Source of the DNA: Luteolibacter arcticus
Lineage (GTDB): Bacteria > Verrucomicrobiota > Verrucomicrobiia > Verrucomicrobiales > Akkermansiaceae
Direction: 5' to 3'
NCBI RefSeq assembly: GCF_025950235.1
Contig: NZ_JAPDDT010000004.1
Span: 62,001-126,000 of the forward strand
Length of the DNA stretch: 64,000 nt
Shown: piece after piece, positions 58,301-64,000 of the stretch
Position numbering within the stretch: the first letter of the stretch is position 1
How the letters are laid out: each line of letters begins with the position of its first letter
Position numbers and translations under genes: made by a program
The notes under the pieces: model-generated
What the model was told of the DNA's origin: nothing
Databases searched by the model: none
What the model saw: only the letters and a program-made list of their open reading frames with translations

Positions 58301-58760
58301 CCGCCGTGCCGCCGGCCTGCTTGAGGGTGATGTCCGCGAGGAGCACCCATTTCGAACCATCCATGGTGCCGTAAACCCGCACCTCGCGCAGGCCACGGTT
58401 GGTGTAGCCTGCTTGGTTGTGGTTCCACAGCTCAAGGCCGTCCACGGTCTGTGGCTTGCCAAAGTCGAAGCGCAGCCAAGCTGGACAGGCCGGAATCTGA
58501 CCTGCAGGCGCAGATTCGGTTGCCACGAGCGCGGTGTGCCACATCGTGGCGGCACCGGAATTGCTGTCGTGACGCATCTGATCATCCAAGCCCGAATGGT
58601 CCACCAAGGTCGCCGCCGATGCATAAATCGAGGAAGCACTGATTTTGATGTCGGTGGTCGCGACCTGTTCGGTGACGGGGATGGAGAAAGCTGGTGATAC
58701 GAAGCCAAGGGTGGCGACGGTGGCATAAGCCGTAAGCAGGGCGAAGGTGGAAGTGTTCAT
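55314..58760 (-). CDS. GH38-type alpha-mannosidase with N-terminal F5/8-like domain (paralogue 3)
   Basis: 1,148 residues from ATG 58760 (MNTSTFALLTAYATVATLGF), which begins a signal peptide; ATG 58796 is less likely. F5/8-like domain about 25-190 (MWHTALVATE, GLELWNHNQAGYTNRGLREV, VYGLSEVQFTN). GH38 fold from about 315 with VYPHSHVDIGYTNTHENVEI (metal His and Asp), GSEHTWCYADPNHP with the third His, and C-terminal sandwich ending GFVTLRVKW. The place of the canonical nucleophile Asp appears to be Asn (YVNVNTSVCADEEM). It is the first gene of the five-gene run with HupE-like, MFS, lactonase and SDR genes, so it is the likely source of sugar for that pathway. Confidence 0.84.
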   Translation of the reverse strand: MNTSTFALLTAYATVATLGFVSPAFSIPVTEQVATTDIKISASSIYASAATLVDHSGLDDQMRHDSNSGAATMWHTALVATESAPAGQIPACPAWLRFDFGKPQTVDGLELWNHNQAGYTNRGLREVRVYGTMDGSKWVLLADITLKQAGGTAEEAQVFPLKTGGKALTGVILAAKSNYGGNVYGLSEVQFTNTREVAADALPFPTDMAATVQPFYRHRPDGEAGREVRLGFTGTRLYGRAKLEVTVDGQTVETQDLPENVKGLGYYSLLLPKGVGVDKAAEVSVTLRQGAKVQSSKPFLVPAQRQWTVFVYPHSHVDIGYTNTHENVEIIHKRNVVNGIRIANATAKRPEGLRYKWNPEVIWPVERYLSTATAKQKEEVYTAIRQGRMVLDAGYVNVNTSVCADEEMFHLLHDARQLQKKTGATVDTFVQVDVPGVSWGLLPVLNQSGIKYAFCLFNGIDRTGLAPGLSHRPFWWVGPDGKSKVLFYQPGDYTPGFKAKGMGHYQSWMGVVNPDDIPQTIKTANPRANFLDGYLLGTLKALESWGDKYPYDLFAMSWAMADNTPLDEDLPEAVRMWNEEYAYPKLAISSAHDIMSAFDEKYGDQLPVVRGDYTEYWTDGLGTAAKFTGMNRVAKERLIQADTLASMLNPTKPAPRAEVEASWRNILLGSEHTWCYADPNHPYFQEAIWKVKKSYFQAAQDTSIALLKQSAEQVPAGPSVAVMNTLSWNRGGLVTLSAEASKAGDRVIDDAGAAVPSQRLSTGELAFLASNIPALGSKAYRVQSGQATPPPVPAALKGDSASNGVLTATLDPATGNIKSLLCAGNPHEFVNPAQDGGLNAFRQLPGGSADGKPDTEIKVSVKENGPLVVEWQVDSVAPGCKSVSRAVRLVAGQPWLECSNVVDKLAVAAKEGIHFGFAFAVPNREIRADIPWGVMRVDADQMPEANRNWIAFQRWLDVSNDQCGVTWASLDASTFEVGGMTANIIGAATGSPHWIRNLQPSSTIYSWALNNHWHTNFPLTQEGLIPFRYRVMPHATGYDAAVANRFGVEQAQPLVATPAQSNPVTKPVVALEGSPSITIAILKGSTDGKDTILRLRSVSEKDEIVRLVWPDRAPDSVRLCTLDEEPGEEVGTTVTVPGNGFVTLRVKW

Positions 58761-58812
58761 GATGGAAGGGTCCGCGCGAAAATCAGGGAAAGACACCGGG
58801 TCGTGGGTTCCT

Positions 58813-59110
58813 CTAGGATGTTAGAGATTGAGTCCATGGCATCGTGGCGAGGTCTTGAGCTGAAGCGTTTGCCTCCGACGGTCCAAGCCGGGTTGCCATG
58901 GCACATGTCGCGGGATCGCGTGCGGGAAAGACCTTCAGCGCCACATTGGCGGGTTCAACATGGTTGGCCTGCCTCCGTTGCAGGCGGATCTTCGCCGGCA
59001 GCACGAAGGACTTAGCAGCGTGAACCACAAATGGGTCGAATGTTCCGGCCGGATCTTTAGCGATCACTTCTTCTCTTTGGAAAAATTCAATAGGTTGAAC
59101 GTGCCCCGGT
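58813..59110 (-). pseudogene. Relic of a mannose-6-phosphate isomerase C-terminus
   Basis: On the minus strand the frame FFQREEVIAKDPAGTFDPFV then VHAAKSFVLP matches the end of the intact isomerase (EGEEAIVESPTGTFDPFVVH, YAESFVVP), and the nucleotides are similar over about 100 bp (plus-strand 21,640-21,740 versus 59,010-59,105). After the match the frame degenerates (NHVEPANVALKVFPA still echoes the final strand). Only the last ~80 codons survive, so this is a non-functional fragment left by duplication or deletion. Confidence 0.7.
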
Positions 59111-59396
59111 GTCGTGAGCGAAGCCCATATTCGTCAGGCATTCCGGCGAAGGGCACGCGGCGGCGGCACAGAAGGACGACCACGCCGAGACCGCAGAGCA
59201 GCGCGGCAGCCGCTTCTGGAACCAGCGACATAGTCACGAAGCGGCTTTCCGTGGCCTCGTACCGAAAGTTCCGGCCCGCCTCGGTGTCGTTGTAGTTGAA
59301 TAGCCACTGGTTGGAGCCGAAGGTGTCAGCGGTGAAACCGAAGGTGATGCCGCCGCCGGCGTAACTGACGGGGTGAAACGGTCACCCCAAGGATCA
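59080..59396 (-). pseudogene. Relic of a PEP-CTERM exoprotein
   Basis: On the minus strand, in a frame different from the isomerase relic, about 85 residues end in a sorting-signal-like tail: TFGSNQWLFNYNDTEAGRNF, then SLVPEAAAALLCGLGVVVLL followed by CRRRVPFAG. The motif is VPEA instead of VPEP, and the frame runs on into the isomerase relic, with a TGA at about 59,055. The start and N-terminal part are missing next to repeat copy B. Confidence 0.5.
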
Positions 59397-59417
59397 ATTA
59401 CTGAGGACGAGAGGCAC

Positions 59418-59568
59418 TTTGAGCGGATTTTTCTGCACTTCGGCAGACTGATTTTGAAAGTAGCGCTGCACAGTTTGGGCATCAAGGTTCGTGCACGAGC
59501 AAATTGCGCCAACCAAACAGCGAAAACTTCAAGCATCGGGAGTCCTCACCCACTATATTGCGCCAAAT
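59418..59568 (+). repeat. Dispersed ~150-bp repeat, copy B
   Basis: Begins TTTGAGCGGATTTTT and ends CCCACTATATTGCGCCAAAT. Shares with copies A and C the segments GGATTT, GGCATCAAG, AAATTGCGCC, GGGAGT and the end motif. A frame shared with copy C encodes similar peptides (ERIFLHFGRLILKVALHSLG versus EWISLHIGRLTLKIAMRSLG), which copy A lacks because of a 1-bp length difference. Confidence 0.7.
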
Positions 59569-59932
59569 GTGGGAGAGCATGACGAGATCCCCCACGATAA
59601 ACCCGCGTCACCACGCTGAAGGCCATTCTCGAAACTATGGAGAGACCGCATTCGCTACAGCATGCGAGGATCCGGCCCTACCTGTTACCAATTGACCCGT
59701 GGCCGATACGTTGCTCCCCGGTTTGGGGAGATGAATCCCTTGGAGCTCTGATCTTCGGCATGCGGGGGGCGGAATGTTGAACGGCACCCCGTGGCGAGCT
59801 CATCCGACTGCTGGAGTTCAACCCATCCCGACCCAGTCATCGGTAAGACTTCGTCGAAGAAGCGGTGCGTTTATAGCTGCCGAGCAGCAACGCATCAATG
59901 CACCCCTAGGCTCCTCCCGTCATGCTGTCCAC
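59569..59932. other. Segment between inverted repeat copies
   Basis: About 360 bp bounded by the inward-facing ends of repeat copies B and C. No coding frame or known RNA recognised. Confidence 0.35.
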
Positions 59933-60082
59933 ATTGTCGCATTATAGTGGGTGGAACTCCGGATGCTTGTCTTTTTCGGTACTGCGTAGGCGCAATTTAG
60001 TCGCGCGCGAAACTTGATACCCAAACTGCGCATGGCTATTTTGAGAGTGAGTCTGCCTATGTGCAGGGAAATCCACTCCAAT
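59933..60082 (-). repeat. Dispersed ~150-bp repeat, copy C (inverted)
   Basis: On the minus strand it begins TTGGAGTGGATTTCCC and ends CCCACTATAATGCGACAAT. It is oriented opposite to copy B, so the conserved end motifs of B and C face each other across 364 bp, giving a large imperfect inverted repeat. Confidence 0.7.
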
Positions 60083-60329
60083 AGCGTATCTCTTCTCGGA
60101 CTTCTGCTCACTCCCACTTGGCTTCCAGCCCGCCGCCGACATCTTTTAGCAAGCGAATGGAGACACGACTGCCACCAATGAGGAGCAGCCACTCAACACA
60201 TCCGGTTCGCAGGCGACGAACATAAAATTTCCCGTCGAGGTCAAGAGGGGAGGAAGAGCGCCGCGCGGAGCAATCCGCGCGGCGCTGAACTCCACCCGCT
60301 TCGTAAAACCCAAAAATTAGAAACCCCAC
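60083..60329. promoter_or_regulatory. Upstream region of the metallopeptidase gene
   Basis: 247 bp before the GTG start. AGCGCCGCGCGGAGCAATCC followed by GCGCGGCGCT (about 60,258-60,287) is a strong GC-rich inverted repeat that may be a terminator or operator. No gene recognised. Confidence 0.35.
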
Positions 60330-63300
60330 GTGAAAAAGACCCAATGTCTGAGTTTGTTCGCCGCAGGAGGATTGATCGGAACGCTCTTCCTCTTCGATGA
60401 GGGCGACAGAAGTGGAGTAGCAACCGAGGCTAAGAAATCACCCCGCTCGTCGTCGGCCCGGGAGCACGCTTCAAGCGGCACGCCGGAATCCGCAGCCGCT
60501 AGCGATTCATCGGCACCGGTGAACCCGGCACCGCAAGACGGTTCGCAGCAGCACACTGCTGAGTGCCTCCATGAGAATGGAGAGCATTCCAACCCCGTCG
60601 GCAATGAGGTGAGGCCCGTCCATCAAGACCTTGAGCCGGACTTTCTTGACCGCATCGTTTCGGGAAAGTCCGTCAGCTTCGATCTTCCCGACGGTCGCAA
60701 GGCGACCGGTGTCGTGGAACTGATCCAACACGACGACACCGGAGTCCTGTTCGTTCAGGGCCGACTCGAACAGCCGGCCGCGGGGTCCTATTTCTTCCAA
60801 CGCCAAACCATTGCAGGAGTGGCCGGATCGCTTGTCGGCAACATTCGGTTCGACGCCGGTAGTGACGCATGGAAAGTCCTGCCAACGGCCCCGAATGGTG
60901 GCCCGCGCCTCGTCGCCAGCACCGTGGATGAGGTCCTGTGCGTGAACTACGCGTTGCCACCTTCCGACCTGGATGCCGAGCAGGCCGGAGAACCCGAAGT
61001 TCAACACGCGCCGCAAACCCATCCGACCAACATCACCATTCCTTCGTATCAGAACGGTATTATCCCCCTGCAGAGCCTGCCCGATGCCACCGGCGTCGTT
61101 TACCTCGACTTCGACGGCGAGAAAGGTCCGTTCCCGAGCTGGGGGAACTTCGACGCCGCCCATTCCGGGGCCAACAACACCCAGATCTACGACGTCTGGA
61201 AAATGGTCGCGGAAGACTTTCAAGGCTTCAATCTCAACGTCACCACCGACCGCAAGGTGTATGACTCGGCTCCTCAAGGCCGCCGTATCCATTGCATGGT
61301 CACCCCCACGACCAACGCTGCTCCCGGCGCGGGCGGCGTGGCCTTTCTCGGTTCCTACAACTGGGGCGGCGACCCGGTGTGCTGGGCCTTCTACTCCACC
61401 GGCAAGTCATCGGCGGAGGTCATCTCCCACGAGATCGGACACACCCTCCAACTGGCGCACGACGGGCGGACCATTCCTGCCGAAGGTTACTATGGCGGCC
61501 ACGGGACTGGTTCCACTGCCTGGGCGCCCATCATGGGCGTCGGCTATTACGCCAACCTCTCGCAGTGGTCGAAGGGCGAGTATGCCAGTGCCAACAACCT
61601 GCAGGACGACCTCGCGATCATCGTCAACAACAACGACGTCGATTACCGCGCGGACGACCGGGGCAATACGCTCGCCACGGCCAGCTATCTTGAAATCGCT
61701 GCCAACAGTTCGGTTTCCAACGAAGGGATCATCGAGAGCACCGGCGATGTGGACGCCTTCCGCTTTGTCACCAGCGGCGGCCAAGCGACCCTCAACGTCA
61801 ACACCGTCGGCCTGAATCCCAACCTCGACATCCTCGCGGAACTCGTCAACGCGGCCACCGGTGTGGTGGTCACGTCGAACAACCCGGACCTCGGCATTGA
61901 CGCCACCGTCGCCGCCAACCTGGCGGCCGGGGAATACCTCCTGCGCGTGAGCGGCACCGGCCGCGGCAATCCGTTGATCGACGGCTATACCAATTACGGC
62001 AGCCTCGGAGCTTACCTCGTTTCCGGCTCCGTGACCGGCGGCGTGAAACCCGACCGTTTCTCAATCGCCGAGAACAGTGCCAATGGAACCTCCGTGGGCA
62101 CGGTGACACCCCGTAACAACCACGGCGGTGCCACTCTGGCCTACACGATTGCTTCCGGTAATGGTGCAGGTGCCTTGGCGATCAACGGCACCAGCGGGCT
62201 CCTCACCGTCGCGAACGGATCGCAGTTCGACTACGAAGCCCTTTCCCTGCGCTGGGATGATCCGCCCACCATCGAGCTGTTGGTGAACATCACCAATGCC
62301 TCGAACCCGTCGCTGAACGAAACGGTGCGCGTCGTGGTCAGTGCCACGGATGCCAATGAAGCCCACAGCATTGTCGGCACCTCCAACACCTCGGTCTATC
62401 GCAATGCCAACACCGGCACCCTCGTCGCCAACTTCTCGACCCAAGGTGAGGATCAGTTCGACAACATCACTTGGTCCATCACCTCGGGCAATGGTGGCGG
62501 TGCCTTCGCCCTTTCCGCGGACGGCAGGCTGACCGTGGCGAACTCCGCTGCACTCGCAGCCCAAAGCAGCCATGTCCTGCAAATTACCGCAACCGACAGC
62601 GGCCCGCTATTACCCGTCATTTCCGCGAATCACACCGTCACCGTCGGCACCTTGCTCTGGAATCCCGGCGATGCCCTGGTCGTCAGGAACTGGACCCAGG
62701 AAGCCGGTGTAACGGCGAGCCAGTCCTCGACCTTCGGCGGCTGTGTCGCCTCACGGGCCATCGATGGCAACACTGACGGAAACTTGGGCAGCGAGAGTCT
62801 CACCCACACCGACACTGGCACCAACAGTTGGTGGGAAGTGAATCTGGGTGCGGATCGGGTCATTGGCTCGGTGCAGCTCTTCAACCGCACCGACGGGGTG
62901 GGCACGCGGCTTTCCAATTTCAGGATCTCCGTGCTCGACGCCTCTCATACGGAAGTCTCCGGGCAGAACTTCTATCCAGGCAGCGGTTCGGTCGGCACCA
63001 GTGAGCTATGGAACTTGGCCTCCGCCGTGACGGGCCGTTATGTGCGGGTGCAATTCCTTGGATCAAACAACGATGGCAATGGCTACCTGTCCCTGGCGGA
63101 AGTCGTCGTCGCAGTGCCGCTTCCCGCAAATGTTGCCGTGGCCGATCCCAACTGGGCACAGCAAGCGGGAGCGACGGCGAGCCAGTCATCGACTTACGCC
63201 GGCGTGGTCGCCTCTCGAGCCATCGATGGCAATACCGAAGGAAACTGGAACGGCGGGAGTCTCTCTCATACCGATACTGGCACCAACAGTTGGTGGGAAG

Positions 63301-64000
63301 TGGATCTGGGGACCGACCGGCTCATCGGCTCGGTAAAACTCTTCAACCGCACGGACGCGGTAGGCACGCGGCTTTCCAATTTCCGGGTGTCTGTCCTCGA
63401 CTCAAGCCGCACGGAGATCGCCGGCCAGAACTACTACGAAGGAATCGGGTCTGTCGGCACCAGCGAGCTGTGGAGCCTTGCCGCCGCAGTGACCGGCCGG
63501 CACGTGCGGGTGCAGTTCCTTGGAAACAACAACGATGGCAATGGCTACCTGTGCCTTGCCGAAGTGAAGGCTTTTGCGAGCGCTGCGCCGAGTGAGCCGC
63601 TTGCGACGCAATCCACCACCTTCGCGGGCGGAGTCGCCTCCCTTGCGGTCGATGGCAACACGGATGGCACCTATGCCAACGGCAGCGTCACCCATACCGA
63701 TGGGACCACCAACAGTTGGTGGGAAGTGGACCTCAAAGCGCTGCAGAGCATCGATCAGATCGTCCTCTACAACCGGACGGACTTCCCCATCCGGTTGTCC
63801 AATTTCAAGGTCAGCCTCTGGAATGGCAGCACGGAGGTCTACAGCAGCAACCACTTCACCGAGCCCGGCACCCGGGCATCCAACGTGTTCAGCCTGTCAC
63901 AAATCGCAGGCATGGTCGCGGACCGTGTGCGGGTCGAGCTATTGGGCAATAACAGCAACGGAGACACGTACCTCTCGTTGGCCGAGGTCGAAGTCTATGG
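60330..64000 (+). CDS. Secreted metallopeptidase with PPC, cadherin-like and three discoidin domains (3' cut by window edge)
   Basis: Open from GTG 60330 (VKKTQCLSLFAAGGLIGTLF) to the window end, at least 1,223 residues without a stop. The N-terminus is a hydrophobic export segment, then a low-complexity propeptide-like region. The zincin domain covers about residues 240-430 with the active site EVISHEIGHTLQLAHDG (HExxHxxxxxH). Next come a PPC-type domain (about 445-560), a cadherin-like repeat (about 570-690, FSIAENSANGTSVGTV), and three tandem discoidin/F5-8-type-C domains from about 770, each with 'NTDG...THTDTGTNSWWEV'. The repeats are also similar in DNA, so recent duplication is likely. 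It should be an extracellular peptidase anchored to glycan or matrix through the discoidin domains. Regulation unknown. Confidence 0.85.
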   Translation, partial: MKKTQCLSLFAAGGLIGTLFLFDEGDRSGVATEAKKSPRSSSAREHASSGTPESAAASDSSAPVNPAPQDGSQQHTAECLHENGEHSNPVGNEVRPVHQDLEPDFLDRIVSGKSVSFDLPDGRKATGVVELIQHDDTGVLFVQGRLEQPAAGSYFFQRQTIAGVAGSLVGNIRFDAGSDAWKVLPTAPNGGPRLVASTVDEVLCVNYALPPSDLDAEQAGEPEVQHAPQTHPTNITIPSYQNGIIPLQSLPDATGVVYLDFDGEKGPFPSWGNFDAAHSGANNTQIYDVWKMVAEDFQGFNLNVTTDRKVYDSAPQGRRIHCMVTPTTNAAPGAGGVAFLGSYNWGGDPVCWAFYSTGKSSAEVISHEIGHTLQLAHDGRTIPAEGYYGGHGTGSTAWAPIMGVGYYANLSQWSKGEYASANNLQDDLAIIVNNNDVDYRADDRGNTLATASYLEIAANSSVSNEGIIESTGDVDAFRFVTSGGQATLNVNTVGLNPNLDILAELVNAATGVVVTSNNPDLGIDATVAANLAAGEYLLRVSGTGRGNPLIDGYTNYGSLGAYLVSGSVTGGVKPDRFSIAENSANGTSVGTVTPRNNHGGATLAYTIASGNGAGALAINGTSGLLTVANGSQFDYEALSLRWDDPPTIELLVNITNASNPSLNETVRVVVSATDANEAHSIVGTSNTSVYRNANTGTLVANFSTQGEDQFDNITWSITSGNGGGAFALSADGRLTVANSAALAAQSSHVLQITATDSGPLLPVISANHTVTVGTLLWNPGDALVVRNWTQEAGVTASQSSTFGGCVASRAIDGNTDGNLGSESLTHTDTGTNSWWEVNLGADRVIGSVQLFNRTDGVGTRLSNFRISVLDASHTEVSGQNFYPGSGSVGTSELWNLASAVTGRYVRVQFLGSNNDGNGYLSLAEVVVAVPLPANVAVADPNWAQQAGATASQSSTYAGVVASRAIDGNTEGNWNGGSLSHTDTGTNSWWEVDLGTDRLIGSVKLFNRTDAVGTRLSNFRVSVLDSSRTEIAGQNYYEGIGSVGTSELWSLAAAVTGRHVRVQFLGNNNDGNGYLCLAEVKAFASAAPSEPLATQSTTFAGGVASLAVDGNTDGTYANGSVTHTDGTTNSWWEVDLKALQSIDQIVLYNRTDFPIRLSNFKVSLWNGSTEVYSSNHFTEPGTRASNVFSLSQIAGMVADRVRVELLGNNSNGDTYLSLAEVEVY

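Noticed and set aside
59569-59932. Segment flanked by inverted repeats B and C considered as a small transposon
   Set aside because: There is no transposase-like frame, no target duplication and the conserved ends point inward, so a composite element cannot be supported.

Overview
The window looks like a chromosomal segment of a Verrucomicrobiota bacterium, perhaps Luteolibacter- or Haloferula-like. The reasons are the high GC content, PEP-CTERM exoproteins, autotransporter-associated beta-strand repeat proteins, a giant CotH/lamin-tail/LamG protein, a formylglycine sulfatase, and C-terminal modules of the D-x-D-H-D-G-x-x-N-L-L-E-F type. The assignment rests on gene content only; there is no rRNA or marker gene here. 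I saw no tRNA, rRNA or CRISPR array.

Layout. 0-8 kb: the end of an unknown gene, a secreted sulfatase, a YdhS-like flavoprotein, a truncated two-partner-secretion translocase joined to an out-of-frame remnant, a periplasmic-binding-protein-like exoprotein, and an exoprotein gene broken by two frameshifts. 8-21 kb: a 2,468-residue CotH-domain surface protein, a possible 36-residue secreted peptide, and a large beta-strand-repeat protein that is frameshifted and lacks its 5' end at a rearrangement junction. 21.5-27 kb: a compact sugar operon (mannose-6-phosphate isomerase, ROK kinase, MFS porter; each junction overlaps as ATGA) divergent from an AraC regulator. 27-28.8 kb: a dead, truncated IS66 element. 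29-39.4 kb: a beta-strand-repeat protein, a LamG/F5-8-type lectin, a GH38-type alpha-mannosidase (frameshifted at C7) and a secreted companion. 39.4-41.3 kb: a CnrYXH-like metal-sensing sigma-factor operon with a TonB-receptor relic. 41.4-58.8 kb: two more GH38 genes, each followed by a HupE/UreJ-like membrane protein, surrounding a LacI regulator, an RraA-family protein, mannonate dehydratase, an SDR dehydrogenase, a lactonase and a second MFS porter. 58.8-60.3 kb: gene relics and two inverted copies of a ~150-bp dispersed repeat; a third copy lies at 42.1 kb. 60.3 kb to the end: a secreted metallopeptidase with PPC, cadherin-like and three discoidin domains that runs off the window.

How it may work together (inference). 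The region reads as a mannoside-utilisation island. Secreted or periplasmic GH38 enzymes with carbohydrate-binding F5/8-type domains would release mannose, and two MFS porters would import it. One route is phosphorylative (ROK kinase, then isomerase). The other would be oxidative and non-phosphorylating (SDR dehydrogenase, lactonase, UxuA, then an RraA-type aldolase). The repeated pairing of GH38 genes with HupE-like proteins, plus a CnrYXH-like regulator nearby, suggests a link between metal supply and these metal-dependent mannosidases; this is the most novel idea in the window.

Several genes carry single-base frameshifts (about 7,155, 7,767, 20,390, 20,930, 36,611). Some may be sequencing errors rather than real pseudogenes.
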